A stretch of 64,000 nt of DNA from Parapedobacter pyrenivorans (GCF_014636865.1 NZ_BMER01000006.1:310001-374000); one strand, 5' to 3'. Counted from the first letter of the stretch, positions 26,113 through 36,386 are shown. Program-made: numbers and translations. The notes: generated from the sequence alone by a model not told the origin.

Positions 26113-29058
26113 TTACCTGCGCAATGCTTCCCAAAGGATTTCAACAGGATGATATGCAGTACGCTGGGCACCATCTTTAATCTGGTGGCGGCAGCTCGTA
26201 CCGGGAGCAGCGATTAATACTTCATCGGGTGTACTCCGTACCGTTGGGAGCAGTATCAATTCCCCCACTTTCATGGACACGTCGTAATGTTCTTTCTCAT
26301 AACCAAACGAGCCTGCCATACCACAACATCCCGATGGGATTACCGTCACTTCATATCCTTTTGGAAATGCAAGTATCTTCGCGGTATGTTCCACCAAATG
26401 AAACGCCTTTTGGTAACAATGTCCATGCAGCTTTACTTGGCGGGGCACGTCACTAAACATGGACTCGACAATATGTCCAGCCTCCATTTCCATTGCCAGG
26501 AATTCGTCGATAAGCAGTGTATGTTTTGCCAGCTGATAAGCGTCTTTCTGCAGCTCCTTGTCGACCAAATCCGGGTATTCATCCCGGAAAGTAAGAATAG
26601 CCGAAGGCTCAATACCAATCAATGGTGTGTTAGTGGTGATGAGGTCCTTCAGGTAGTTGACGTTGGTATTGGCAATTGCCTTGGCCTTCCGTACCAAACC
26701 CTTTGATAGATAAGTACGACCACTTTCGACATGCCTGGCCAGTTCTACTTGATAACCCAATGCGGTGAGTAGCCGATAGGTGGCTTGGCCGATGCTCACG
26801 TCATTATATTCTGTAAATTCATCACAAAATAGGTAAACTTGCTTTTTTTGCGTAGGCTGCCAACCGCTTGGCGGTTGCTGTTTTTCAATCCACTTGCGCA
26901 GCGTCGTCCGCCCAACCTTGGGCAGCGATCTATTCTTCGCAAAGCCAAGCACCTGCTTCACCAATGGCGACAGTATCCGGCTGCTAATCGTTGCATTGTA
27001 TAATTTAGGGAAATACGAAGCGAGTTGCTGTGATTTGGTGAAATTGGCGATTACCCAGGTTCTGAACGGCGTCCCGTTGGCATCGTAATAATGCTGCAGG
27101 AACTCGGCTTTCATTTTTGCCACATCGACGCCCGATGGGCATTCTGTTTTGCAGCCTTTGCAGCTTAAGCATAAATCCATCACTTCCTTGATTTCGGGAT
27201 GATCAAAGCGGTTAGCTTTCGTTGACGTGGTTAGAAACTGACGCAATATATTTGCTCGAGCGCGGGTCGTATCCTTTTCTTCCCGTGTGGCCATGTACGA
27301 GGGGCACATCGTGCCACCGGAGATATGCGTTTTGCGGCAGTCGCCGGATCCGGAACACTTTTCAGACAACCGTAAAATACTTTCCTGTTTACGGAAATCA
27401 AAGACGGTATCGATCTTAATGGCGCTCGTATCCTGTTCGTAGCGCAGGAATTTGTCCATCGGCGGTGCGTCTACGATCTTGTTTGCATTGAATACCCCCT
27501 TTGGGTCGAAGATCATTTTCACCTCTTTGAGCAACCCATATACGGCTTCACCCAGCACGGCACCGATAAATTCGCCACGGAGCCGTCCATCGCCATGCTC
27601 GCCACTCAATGAGCCATTATACTTCTTAACCAGCTGGGTGGTATCGGCCAGCACCGCACGGAATACACGTTTCCCTTCATCGGTTTTCAAATTAATCAAC
27701 GGTTCCACATGCAATTCACCAGCTCCGGCGTGCGCATAATACGACGCATCCAATCCGTGGTGACTAAGTATCTGCTGCAGATCTTCGATATATGCAGGCA
27801 GGTTTTCCGGTGGTACGGCACAATCTTCAATAAGATTTACCGGCTGGGTATCACCAGGCAAGTTACGGATCAATCCCAAGCCTGCTTTGCGGACATCCCA
27901 CACCAAGTTGGTCTCCGGGCCGGTAATCAGTGGATAAGCGTACCCCAATCCAACGGCCATTAGCTCTGCCTTCAACGCCGCGGCTTTCTGTTGCACCTCG
28001 TCAATAGTATCACCTCTGAATTCCACCATCAACAATGCGGCCGGATCACCTTCGATGAAAAACCGGTTATACCGGTAGGTGGGATGCTCTTTGGTGAAGT
28101 CCATGATGTATTTATCGACCAACTCGGACGCCTCAGGATGGTGGCGCAACGCCACGATGTTGGCGTGCAGGGATTCGATGAGTGTACTGCAATGTATACA
28201 CAGCAATCCTACTTCACTCGGCGGCAGCGGGATTAAGTTCAGTTTAGCCCCCGTAAGGATGCCTAGTGTTCCTTCCGATCCGGCAAGCAGTTTGCAGAAA
28301 TTAAAGGGCTGTCCGGTATCGACCATCATATCCAGTGCGTATCCGGTATTACGCCGTGTGAGCGTAGGCTTTGGATAACCGGTCTTTATGGCTTCGCGAT
28401 TGTCGGCATCCGAGAGCAAATCGTTCATCCGGCGGTAGATATCGCCCTCCCGGGTCGACAAGGTTAGCTTATCGAACAATGTCGCATCATCCAATGCCCG
28501 AAAAACCACTTCCGATCCATCATCGAGGAGAACGGTTGCTTCCAACAAGTGGCTGCGTGTGTCTCCCCATACGATGGAATGCAAGCCCGATGAATTGTTA
28601 CCCACCATACCGCCAACCATCGCCCGGTTTGCCGTGGATGTCTCAGGCCCGAACATCACCCCATACGGTCGAAGATGCGCATTCAGGTCATCGCGAACCA
28701 CACCGGGCTGTACGCGTACCCAATGTTCCTGCGCATTTACTTCAAGTATTCCATTGAAATGCTTGGATACATCCACCACGATACCCCGGCCTACTACTTG
28801 TCCGGCCAGCGACGTGCCAGCTGTGCGCGGAATAAGGGTCACACCGTGAGCGGAAGCAAATGCGATCAACGTTTTTAAGTCTTCCCCATTCATGGGTACT
28901 GCTACCGCTAGCGGGCGTTCCTGGTATACCGATGCATCCGTGGAATACGCACGGAGCAATGTTTGGTGTTCGGCACTTGAATTGTAGTAAAAAGCTCCCT
29001 TTAATGCCCCCGCCAATTTGGCTAAACCATCTTGCATATTATCGACACTTCTATTCAC
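26113..29058 (-). CDS. FAD-linked oxidase / Fe-S 2-hydroxyacid dehydrogenase (YdiJ-like)
   Basis: 981-aa flavoprotein that should oxidise a 2-hydroxyacid such as D-2-hydroxyglutarate or D-lactate and pass electrons on. It has an FAD-binding PCMH domain (about residues 40-270, with GPETSTANRAMVGG), an FAD_oxidase_C domain (to about 540), two 4Fe-4S clusters (CSGSGDCRK...MCP and CLSCKGCKTECPSG), and cysteine-rich CCG domains (GHCYQKA, SGCCGMAGSFG). The layout and length match E. coli YdiJ. The start at 29058 is GTG; an ATG at 29037 (MQDGLAKLAG) is an alternative. It lies 46 bp after pyruvate carboxylase and may share its mRNA. Confidence 0.92.
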   Translation of the reverse strand: MNRSVDNMQDGLAKLAGALKGAFYYNSSAEHQTLLRAYSTDASVYQERPLAVAVPMNGEDLKTLIAFASAHGVTLIPRTAGTSLAGQVVGRGIVVDVSKHFNGILEVNAQEHWVRVQPGVVRDDLNAHLRPYGVMFGPETSTANRAMVGGMVGNNSSGLHSIVWGDTRSHLLEATVLLDDGSEVVFRALDDATLFDKLTLSTREGDIYRRMNDLLSDADNREAIKTGYPKPTLTRRNTGYALDMMVDTGQPFNFCKLLAGSEGTLGILTGAKLNLIPLPPSEVGLLCIHCSTLIESLHANIVALRHHPEASELVDKYIMDFTKEHPTYRYNRFFIEGDPAALLMVEFRGDTIDEVQQKAAALKAELMAVGLGYAYPLITGPETNLVWDVRKAGLGLIRNLPGDTQPVNLIEDCAVPPENLPAYIEDLQQILSHHGLDASYYAHAGAGELHVEPLINLKTDEGKRVFRAVLADTTQLVKKYNGSLSGEHGDGRLRGEFIGAVLGEAVYGLLKEVKMIFDPKGVFNANKIVDAPPMDKFLRYEQDTSAIKIDTVFDFRKQESILRLSEKCSGSGDCRKTHISGGTMCPSYMATREEKDTTRARANILRQFLTTSTKANRFDHPEIKEVMDLCLSCKGCKTECPSGVDVAKMKAEFLQHYYDANGTPFRTWVIANFTKSQQLASYFPKLYNATISSRILSPLVKQVLGFAKNRSLPKVGRTTLRKWIEKQQPPSGWQPTQKKQVYLFCDEFTEYNDVSIGQATYRLLTALGYQVELARHVESGRTYLSKGLVRKAKAIANTNVNYLKDLITTNTPLIGIEPSAILTFRDEYPDLVDKELQKDAYQLAKHTLLIDEFLAMEMEAGHIVESMFSDVPRQVKLHGHCYQKAFHLVEHTAKILAFPKGYEVTVIPSGCCGMAGSFGYEKEHYDVSMKVGELILLPTVRSTPDEVLIAAPGTSCRHQIKDGAQRTAYHPVEILWEALRR

Positions 29059-29104
29059 GTCTTAAAGATACGTTTCCTTCATTTAATAGGACACATCCAC
29101 GATA

Positions 29105-32100
29105 CTATTCCATCTCTACCACAAGGTCATCGGTATTTACCAACGTACCAGTCGCAAGTGCAACCTGCTTAACCCGTCCTTCCACCGCAGCGGTTACGGT
29201 GGTTTCCATTTTCATCGCTTCAATGATAAAAAGCGGTTGATTTACCCTTACCGTATCGCCTACAGTCACAAACACCGTCGATAGCATGCCCTGCAACGGC
29301 GACCCCACCTGCCGGCCATCGGCTATATCCACTTTTTTATTCTCTTTTCGTACCACATTTGAACTGGCATCATGTATTTCCAGATTACGTGTCTGACCAT
29401 TCAACTTGAAGAAGACCGTGCAGTTGCCCTCCGTATCGGACGGCCCGATAGACACGAGTTTTACCAGGAGGGTTTTCCCTTTGGCTATCTCAATGGTCGT
29501 TTCCTCTCCGGGTTCCATCCCATACAGGAAATACCGCGTAGGCACTACGGAAACATCGCCGTATTTCCGATACGCTTTCGCGTACTCGGTAAATACTTTC
29601 GGATAGAACTTATAGCTTAAGTAGTCCGTAAAGACAAAATCCATCCCATATTCTCGCAGGAATGTTTTGAAATCCTGTTCCAAATCCAAGGGGGGCAGAT
29701 GCACATTCGGGCGTTCAGTGTAGGCCGGTTGGCCCTTCATCACCATTCTTTGTAGTTTTGCCGGAAAACCACCCTCCGGCTGCCCGATATCTCCTCTAAA
29801 AAACGACACGACCGAGTCGGGAAATGATAAGCTCCCTCCTTTTGTCATCACATCATCTTTTGAAAGATTATTGGCCACCATATACTGTGCCATGTCACCC
29901 ACCACTTTTGAACTGGGCGTTACCTTTACAATATCACCAAATAAACTGTTGGCATCCGCGTAGCTGTGCTTGATATCCGCGATACGATCACCCAGGCCCA
30001 AAGCTGTAGCCTGTTGTTTCAGGTTGGAATATTGCCCTCCCGGGATTTCGTGCTGAAAAACCTCGGCTGACCCTGCTTTCAGCCCTGATTCAAACGGTGC
30101 GTAGTACGTGCGGACATGCTCCCAATAATCACTATACGCATTCAAACTATCCATATCGAATAGATTTTCCCGCCTATGGAAACGCATCATTTCCGCAACG
30201 GCATTAAGGTTGGGCTGTGAGGTAAGGCCCGAGAGCGCACCCAATGCACAATCCACCACATCGACTCCCGCCTCTATGGCTTTGAGGTAGGTAGCGGTCT
30301 GCAAAGACGACGTATCATGTGTATGCAGGTGTATCGGTATCTTAACCGTATCCTTCAATGCGGTGATGAGTTCTTGCGCCGCATACGGTTTCAGCAAGCC
30401 CGACATATCCTTAATGCCCAGTATGTGAGCTCCTGCATTCTCTAAATCCTTAGCCATTCTTACATAGTAGCTGAGGTCATATTTCGTACGTGCAGGATCG
30501 AGGATGTCTCCGGTATAGCAAAGGGTTCCTTCGGCGAGACCACCTGTGCGCTTTCGCACCATTTCGATACAGGGAGCAATATTCTCCATCCAGTTGAGCG
30601 AGTCAAAAATGCGGAAGATATCCACCCCCGTCTCCCAGCTTTTTTCCACGAACGCCTCGATGAGGTTATCCGGATAGGCAGCGTAGCCCACGCCGTTACA
30701 CCCCCGGATGAGCATCTGCAGTAAGATATTTGGAATCGCTTTACGCAATTTCGCCAATCGCTGCCAAGGATCCTCCAATTGGAAGCGCAGGCATACGTCA
30801 AAAGTAGCTCCGCCCCACACCTCCATACTGAATAGTTGTGGGTGTGCCTTTGCAAATCCGGCAGCCACCTTCAACATATCATACGTGCGTAAGCGGGTAG
30901 CCAGCAACGATTGATGGGCATCACGTAGGGTCGTATCGGTGTAATGTATTCGCTTTTCGTTAAACAACCATTCGCAAAACCCTTCCGGGCCGAGTTCCGT
31001 AAGGCGATCTTTGGTTCCCTTTGGATAAGCCGCCTGAACGTCGGTCGCCGGCATAGATGGTTGATCCAACCGGGACGGCCTGGCCTGCCCTTTAACATCA
31101 GGGTTGCCATTTACCGAAATATCTCCAAGAAACTCCAGCAATTTGGTACCACGATCCAACCGGCCAGCCGGCTTGAGCAGTTCAGGATGAGCTGCGATGA
31201 ACCCCACCGTGGCCTCCCCAGCCAAAAAGACTGGATGAGTGACTAAGTTTTCCAAGAACCCGATATTATTTTTTACTCCCCGGATACGGAATTCCCGAAG
31301 CGCCCTATCCATACGTTTTGCAGCCTCAGCCAAGGTGTTGCCATGCGTACTCAACTTTACCAGCATCGAGTCGAAAAATGGGCTTACCTTCATGCCCGGA
31401 TAGGCACTACCCTCATCCAACCGTACGCCAAAACCCGCGGCATTACGGTAAGTAATGATGGTGCCATAATCGGGTTTAAAGCCCTCTGCCGGATCCTCGG
31501 TGGTAATCCGGCATTGAATGGCATAACCATTCAGCGGAATGGCCGCCTGCTCATCCAGCGACACCTGTTTGTCAGTTAACCGGTACCCCGAAGCAATATA
31601 TAATTGTGTTTTGATCAGGTCTATACCCGTCACCATCTCCGTGACTGTATGTTCCACCTGGATGCGTGGGTTTACTTCAATAAAATATACCCGCCCGTTG
31701 GCATCTACCAGAAACTCCACGGTTCCCACATTGTCGTATCCTGCTTCCTTGGCTATACCTGTCGCATAAGCATACAATTGCTCACGTGTTTCGGTCAGCA
31801 GATTAGCAGCGGGGGCCACTTCTACCACCTTTTGGAAGCGACGTTGCACAGAGCAATCACGCTCGTATAAATGCCTGATGTTGCCATGTTGGTCGCCTAC
31901 GATCTGAACCTCGATATGTCTTGGGTTTTCGATGTACTTTTCCAGGAATACCGTACCATCGCCAAACGCATTCAGGGCCTCATTGCGGGCGCTGGCAAAA
32001 GCCCCTTCCAGTTCCACATCATTGCGAACTACGCGCATGCCACGTCCTCCACCACCGGCGGCGGCTTTCAACATCAATGGATAGCCGATGCGCCACGCTT

Positions 32101-32548
32101 CGGAAAGTGCCGCCGCTACAACATCCAAGGTCCCTCTACTGCTTTCGATAATGGGTACCGCTGCTTTTTGAGCGACCTCTTTAGCACTCACCTTATCGCC
32201 GAGCATTTCCATCACGGTCGGCGACGGCCCCACGAAGATGATTCCTTCTGCCGCACACCGACGTGCAAACGTCGCGTTTTCGGACAAAAAGCCATAGCCC
32301 GGGTGTATCGCATCCGCATCGCAATCTTTGGCAATAGCGATAATAGCTTCGATATCTAAGTAAGGCTTCAGCGGCTCTGTATCCAAGCCGATCTGATAAG
32401 CCTCATCCGCCTTATAGCGATGCAACGAATACCGATCTTCGAAGGTATAAACGGCCACGGTACCGATTCCAAGTTCGTTGCAAGCGCGGCTGATTCGGAT
32501 AGCAATCTCACCACGATTGGCGATGAGTACTTTTTTGATGTTCATCAT
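29105..32548 (-). CDS. pyc: Pyruvate carboxylase
   Basis: Biotin-dependent enzyme that makes oxaloacetate from pyruvate, bicarbonate and ATP. 1147 aa in one chain: biotin carboxylase (residues 1-450, starting KKVLIANRGEIAIRI, with GGGGRGMRVV), carboxyltransferase (about 530-1000, with DTTLRDAHQSLLATR and HLHTHDTS) and a biotin carrier end with EAMKMETTV, the biotinylated lysine near K1113. The family normally has 1140-1180 aa, so it is complete. It starts only 15 bp after the stop of the FAH-family hydrolase, whose product should include pyruvate. Confidence 0.97.
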   Translation of the reverse strand: MMNIKKVLIANRGEIAIRISRACNELGIGTVAVYTFEDRYSLHRYKADEAYQIGLDTEPLKPYLDIEAIIAIAKDCDADAIHPGYGFLSENATFARRCAAEGIIFVGPSPTVMEMLGDKVSAKEVAQKAAVPIIESSRGTLDVVAAALSEAWRIGYPLMLKAAAGGGGRGMRVVRNDVELEGAFASARNEALNAFGDGTVFLEKYIENPRHIEVQIVGDQHGNIRHLYERDCSVQRRFQKVVEVAPAANLLTETREQLYAYATGIAKEAGYDNVGTVEFLVDANGRVYFIEVNPRIQVEHTVTEMVTGIDLIKTQLYIASGYRLTDKQVSLDEQAAIPLNGYAIQCRITTEDPAEGFKPDYGTIITYRNAAGFGVRLDEGSAYPGMKVSPFFDSMLVKLSTHGNTLAEAAKRMDRALREFRIRGVKNNIGFLENLVTHPVFLAGEATVGFIAAHPELLKPAGRLDRGTKLLEFLGDISVNGNPDVKGQARPSRLDQPSMPATDVQAAYPKGTKDRLTELGPEGFCEWLFNEKRIHYTDTTLRDAHQSLLATRLRTYDMLKVAAGFAKAHPQLFSMEVWGGATFDVCLRFQLEDPWQRLAKLRKAIPNILLQMLIRGCNGVGYAAYPDNLIEAFVEKSWETGVDIFRIFDSLNWMENIAPCIEMVRKRTGGLAEGTLCYTGDILDPARTKYDLSYYVRMAKDLENAGAHILGIKDMSGLLKPYAAQELITALKDTVKIPIHLHTHDTSSLQTATYLKAIEAGVDVVDCALGALSGLTSQPNLNAVAEMMRFHRRENLFDMDSLNAYSDYWEHVRTYYAPFESGLKAGSAEVFQHEIPGGQYSNLKQQATALGLGDRIADIKHSYADANSLFGDIVKVTPSSKVVGDMAQYMVANNLSKDDVMTKGGSLSFPDSVVSFFRGDIGQPEGGFPAKLQRMVMKGQPAYTERPNVHLPPLDLEQDFKTFLREYGMDFVFTDYLSYKFYPKVFTEYAKAYRKYGDVSVVPTRYFLYGMEPGEETTIEIAKGKTLLVKLVSIGPSDTEGNCTVFFKLNGQTRNLEIHDASSNVVRKENKKVDIADGRQVGSPLQGMLSTVFVTVGDTVRVNQPLFIIEAMKMETTVTAAVEGRVKQVALATGTLVNTDDLVVEME

Positions 32549-32563
32549 GCTTTGATCGTGGCA

Positions 32564-33415
32564 CTACGCCTGTTCGCACACCTGTTTCTGCTCACCGAGT
32601 CCATCAATGCCCAACTCCACTACGTCACCCGCCTTCAGGTATAGCGGTGGCTTCATTCCCAATCCGACACCGGCAGGCGTACCTGTTAAAATCAAGTCGC
32701 CAGCTTCCAGGGTCATGAACTGAGAGAGGTAATGGATGATATGATATACATCGAAAATCAGATTTTTCGTATTGCCATCTTGCATGGTATGGTCATTCAC
32801 GGTTAGCTTTAGGCTGAGGTTGTGTACATCCGCCACCTCCTCTGCAGTTAGTAGCCAAGGCCCGGTGGGGCTGAAGTTATCACACGATTTCCCCTTTGTC
32901 CACTGCCCGCCACGCTCCAATTGGAATGCCCGCTCGGATACATCGTTGACCACGCAGTATCCCAAGATATAGCCTTTCGCCTCCTCCTTGGTTTGCAAGT
33001 AACGTGCATCTTTACCGATAACTACACCGAGCTCGACCTCCCAATCAGTCTTTTCGCTGCCACGTGGTATAATGATGGGGTCATACGGACCTACCACCGT
33101 ATTGGAGCCTTTTTGGAAGACAATGGGTTCCTGCGGGATAGCCATGTTGGATTCCTTGGCATGGTCGGAGTAGTTCAATCCGATACAGATCACTTTACCC
33201 GGCCGGGCAATGGGTGCAGCCCAACGTTCGTCGTCTGCTACGGCGCTTGGACGCGGGTTAATGGATAGGTATTCATTTAGCTTTTCCAGTCCGCCATCGT
33301 TGAAAAACGCCCGATCCCAATCGCGGAAACGGCCTGACAGGTCCCGTCTAATATTGTGTTCATCCAAAATTCCCGGGCGTTCAGTCCCCGGATTGCCAAA
33401 ACGGATTAATCTCAT
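32564..33415 (-). CDS. Fumarylacetoacetate hydrolase family protein (candidate 2,4-diketo-3-deoxy-sugar-acid hydrolase)
   Basis: 283 aa, a single FAH domain with metal ligands in DWEVELGVVIGKDARYL, and with SDNFSPTGPW and GDLILTGTPAGVG typical of the family. Related enzymes cleave 2,4-diketo-3-deoxy-L-rhamnonate or -fuconate to pyruvate and lactate; others hydrolyse ureidoglycolate or acylpyruvates. The neighbouring dehydratase and SDR genes favour the diketo acid role. A near-palindrome (33450-33463) lies 34 bp before the start, and pyc follows by 15 bp. Confidence 0.88.
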   Translation of the reverse strand: MRLIRFGNPGTERPGILDEHNIRRDLSGRFRDWDRAFFNDGGLEKLNEYLSINPRPSAVADDERWAAPIARPGKVICIGLNYSDHAKESNMAIPQEPIVFQKGSNTVVGPYDPIIIPRGSEKTDWEVELGVVIGKDARYLQTKEEAKGYILGYCVVNDVSERAFQLERGGQWTKGKSCDNFSPTGPWLLTAEEVADVHNLSLKLTVNDHTMQDGNTKNLIFDVYHIIHYLSQFMTLEAGDLILTGTPAGVGLGMKPPLYLKAGDVVELGIDGLGEQKQVCEQA

Positions 33416-33449
33416 GATGTATGAATTTATATCGATCTCTATTTATTTG

Positions 33450-33463
33450 CTTGTATATACATG
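33450..33463. promoter_or_regulatory. Candidate operator CTTGTATATACATG (one mismatch to the shared palindrome)
   Basis: 13 of 14 bases match CTTGTATATACAAG, the palindrome found at 50284-50297 and 61344-61357. It stands 34 bp upstream of the FAH-family gene in a 235-bp gap that otherwise shows no gene. The GT-N4-AC core fits the general form of GntR-family operators. Confidence 0.6.
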
Positions 33464-33650
33464 ACAACTCGCACTTCAAAAATAGGCAAGCTCAACTATA
33501 TTCCCCACACAATGGCAATATAACATCCGATATTGATAAGATTGGATAACGAGCATGGACATTGGCATACTTGCTTAATAAATTTAGGTTTGCTAGAGTT
33601 GATACATTATTTGCTTGACTGTAAAAAACGCCATTCCATTTTTCGAAAAA

Positions 33651-34406
33651 CTAAAATGTTATCGTTAGCCCGCCATCAACTGTAACGACCGAACCCGTCA
33701 TATAAGACGCATCCGGTCCTGCTAAGAAGTAAGCCACGCCAGCCACCTCTTCAGGGCGCCCGGGGCGTTTCAATGGCAAGTGATCATATTTGATATAATT
33801 ATCACGAAACCATTCGGTCTCCAACTCGTTCTGCCCGTTATCATCCACAGACATCGGCGTGTCAATAAAACCCGGCGCAATCGTGTTGGCCAGGATATTT
33901 TCAGGTGCCAGCTCCAAGGCCAGTGACCGTGTAAACTGTGTAATGGCGGCTTTTGCCATTCCGTAAGCCGAACTTCCTTTCTCGACCCGATTGTTGTGGA
34001 TGGAAGTAATATGGATGATACGCCCACCATGTTTCATCAAGGGCACCAAACTTCGACAGCTTTTTACCGTGCCGTATAACATCACCTGTAGTGCATTATC
34101 CCAATCCACAAAATTGGACTCCAATAAGTCCATATGCGCCGACACGCCGATGCTGTTAACAAGTACATCAAATTTATTATACTTATCTGCAATATGTGTT
34201 ACAAAACTTTTCAGGTGTTTTTCGTTCCTAATATCCAATTGAATGGCCTCGTGCCCGCCCCCTATCAATCCACCATACGCTATATCTAATTTGGATTGAT
34301 CGGAAGAGGCTATAATGACCAACCAACCTTCTTTTGCAAACCGTTCGGCGATGGCCTTTCCGATACCGGATGAACCACCCAAAACCACTACTTTTTTTCT
34401 TGACAT
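33651..34406 (-). CDS. SDR-family oxidoreductase (candidate sugar or sugar-acid dehydrogenase)
   Basis: 251-aa classical short-chain dehydrogenase. The nucleotide motif is GGSSGIG (residues 10-16), the active site S135, Y148 and K152 (SSAYGMAKAA), with the later APGFIDTPM loop. A serine-rich loop after strand 2 (ASSDQSK) could allow NADP. It follows the other SDR by 8 bp and is the last gene before the 235-bp gap. Two SDRs with a dehydratase suggest that one oxidises the sugar and the other the 2-keto-3-deoxy acid; which does which is not clear. Confidence 0.88.
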   Translation of the reverse strand: MSRKKVVVLGGSSGIGKAIAERFAKEGWLVIIASSDQSKLDIAYGGLIGGGHEAIQLDIRNEKHLKSFVTHIADKYNKFDVLVNSIGVSAHMDLLESNFVDWDNALQVMLYGTVKSCRSLVPLMKHGGRIIHITSIHNNRVEKGSSAYGMAKAAITQFTRSLALELAPENILANTIAPGFIDTPMSVDDNGQNELETEWFRDNYIKYDHLPLKRPGRPEEVAGVAYFLAGPDASYMTGSVVTVDGGLTITF

Positions 34407-34414
34407 ATCGCTTA

Positions 34415-35173
34415 TTAATAGGTCGCTCGACCACCTGAAATATCATAAACAAACCCCGTGGAAAAACTGTTCTCTGGCGAAACAATGAAAGCGGCCATAG
34501 CAGCTACCTCCGCCACGGTACCTAGTCGCCCCATAGGAATTTTGCTCGTCATATAAGCTAGCTGTTCCGGGGCTGTATCTTCATTCATCGCTGTCTTTAT
34601 AACGGCGGGAGCCAACCCATTGACAGTTATTCCCTTTTCGGCGAATTCCTTGCCCAGCCCTTTTACCAAGCCGATCACACCTGCCTTCGTCGCCGAGTAG
34701 CCCGCCATGAACGGATTTCCTTCTTTGCCCGCTATGGAGGCGATGAGCAACATGCGACCGTACCCTTTTACTGCCATCGCCTGCAGACCGTACTTTGCGA
34801 TCAAAAATGCACCCCGTAAATTCACTTGATACACACGATCAAAATCTGCCAAGGTATAATCCAGTATGGACGTGCTGGTAGGCCCTACGATACCAGCCGA
34901 ATTAATGACTACGTCAATTTTTCCGAATTTTTCTTCAGCGGCTTTGTAGCCTGATTTCACCGCCTGTTCATCAGCTATGTCTACACAACGCCCCAGTACA
35001 GCAATACCCCGGCTTTCGAGTACTCGGACGGTCGCTGTCAGCTTCTTTTCATTGACATCAAACAAGACAATCCTAGCTCCCTCTGAAGCCAGCCGAAGCG
35101 CGACAGCTTTGCCCAACCCTTCCGCACCGCCGGATATTACCGCGACCTGATTTTCGAATCTTTTATTATCCAT
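34415..35173 (-). CDS. SDR-family oxidoreductase (candidate 2-keto-3-deoxy-sugar-acid dehydrogenase)
   Basis: 252-aa classical SDR with GGAEGLG (residues 15-21), catalytic S146, Y159 and K163 (GYSATKAG), and D39 after the second strand, which points to NAD. The motif RMLLIASIAGKEGNPFMAGYS resembles 2-keto-3-deoxy-L-rhamnonate or -fuconate dehydrogenases and gluconate 5-dehydrogenase-like enzymes. It is 1 bp after the dehydratase gene and so is a natural candidate for the next step. It ends GGRATY, the usual SDR tail. Confidence 0.88.
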   Translation of the reverse strand: MDNKRFENQVAVISGGAEGLGKAVALRLASEGARIVLFDVNEKKLTATVRVLESRGIAVLGRCVDIADEQAVKSGYKAAEEKFGKIDVVINSAGIVGPTSTSILDYTLADFDRVYQVNLRGAFLIAKYGLQAMAVKGYGRMLLIASIAGKEGNPFMAGYSATKAGVIGLVKGLGKEFAEKGITVNGLAPAVIKTAMNEDTAPEQLAYMTSKIPMGRLGTVAEVAAMAAFIVSPENSFSTGFVYDISGGRATY

Positions 35174-35174
35174 T

Positions 35175-36386
35175 TTATATAGCTGGTGTTTGGTATATCA
35201 ATGATCCGCCGATACGAATCTCAGCGTCTACCACATAGTCCTTCAGTGCTTCTAGTTGTACGTCAACTCCTAAACCCGGGGCATCAGGCACGACAATCTG
35301 TCCATTCTCATCCGGAAGGATTTTATTCGTGGTGATATCCAGCGCCAGTTGTTTGGGCTCCACGGGATACTCGCAGATCACGTCCTCCTTCACGCCGGCG
35401 TAAGGTTGGAGGGAAGCACTGAGTGCCAGATGGGATGTAAACGTGTGGTTCACATACGTAATCCCTTTGGCCGCCGCGTCGTCAGCCACCCGCTTTGCGG
35501 GGGTGATACCGCCGATGCGGCCCGTATCGATCTGGATAAAACCGAGTTCCGCATAATCCAACATGGCGGCCGCTTGCACATAGTTATTGCATCCTTCGCC
35601 TGCCGCCAGCCGTACCCGCGGTTCGCTCTTCGCCAGTTTGCTATAGGGCCCCAGTGCCATATTCGTAAAGGGTTCTTCCAGCCAGTAGGCATTCACATCT
35701 TTCAACGCGGCTAACCGCTCGCGTGCCACCGCCACATCTTCGCCCCACACGGTACCCAGGTCAATCATCAGGTACGCGTCCGCGCCCAGCCCCTCACGCG
35801 CCGCCCGGAAATGGGCAGCGTCGACTGCGGCGCTATCCCGCCCGATCGGCCCCCAGCCGAATTTGACTGCCCGATAACCCGACGCCCGCGATTGCACCGC
35901 CTTTTCGTAGGTCAGCTCCGGGGTATCCCCAAACAGCTGCGATGCATACGGGGTTTTCGGATACGCGCGTTTATACCCTAACAATCGATATACCGGTTCT
36001 CCCAATTTTTTTCCGAGCAGATCCCATAACGCAATGTCAATTCCCGACAACGTATGGTCGGCCTGCAACAAGTCAAAGCTGTGCGCGTGAACCTTCTGCC
36101 CAATTTTCCGGATGTCTTCCGGCTCGTTCAGGGGCATCCCTTCCACGCCATAGCTCACCGGCTTACAGGCGCTATGCGACATCGGACATACATAAGCGGC
36201 AATCGTTGGCAACGGCGCCGCTTCGCATTCGCCCCAGCCTTCCAGGCCCCCGGCCCGCACGCGTACTAATGTTGCATCCTGGCTACCATCTCCGATATCC
36301 AGTACCTCTGGCATCCGTAAGTAAAAAAAGTCTACTGATTCTATCTTCATATTGCTGTTTATTTTTGTGTTTCGATTGCTATCCAT
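35175..36386 (-). CDS. Enolase-superfamily (mandelate racemase/muconate lactonizing) sugar-acid dehydratase-like
   Basis: Expected to abstract the alpha-proton of an aldonate and eliminate water to give a 2-keto-3-deoxy acid. The barrel metal ligands lie in LMIDLGTVWG, YWLEEPF and AAGEGCNNY. The acid/base pair is likely the lysine in RAVKFGWGP and the histidine in NHTFTSHLALS, with the aspartate in IQIDTGRIGG. Two starts are possible: 36386, which overlaps the upstream gene by 8 bp, or 36350 (MKIESVDFFYLRMPE), which fits the family N-terminus better. Substrate is not identifiable. Confidence 0.88.
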   Translation of the reverse strand: MDSNRNTKINSNMKIESVDFFYLRMPEVLDIGDGSQDATLVRVRAGGLEGWGECEAAPLPTIAAYVCPMSHSACKPVSYGVEGMPLNEPEDIRKIGQKVHAHSFDLLQADHTLSGIDIALWDLLGKKLGEPVYRLLGYKRAYPKTPYASQLFGDTPELTYEKAVQSRASGYRAVKFGWGPIGRDSAAVDAAHFRAAREGLGADAYLMIDLGTVWGEDVAVARERLAALKDVNAYWLEEPFTNMALGPYSKLAKSEPRVRLAAGEGCNNYVQAAAMLDYAELGFIQIDTGRIGGITPAKRVADDAAAKGITYVNHTFTSHLALSASLQPYAGVKEDVICEYPVEPKQLALDITTNKILPDENGQIVVPDAPGLGVDVQLEALKDYVVDAEIRIGGSLIYQTPAI

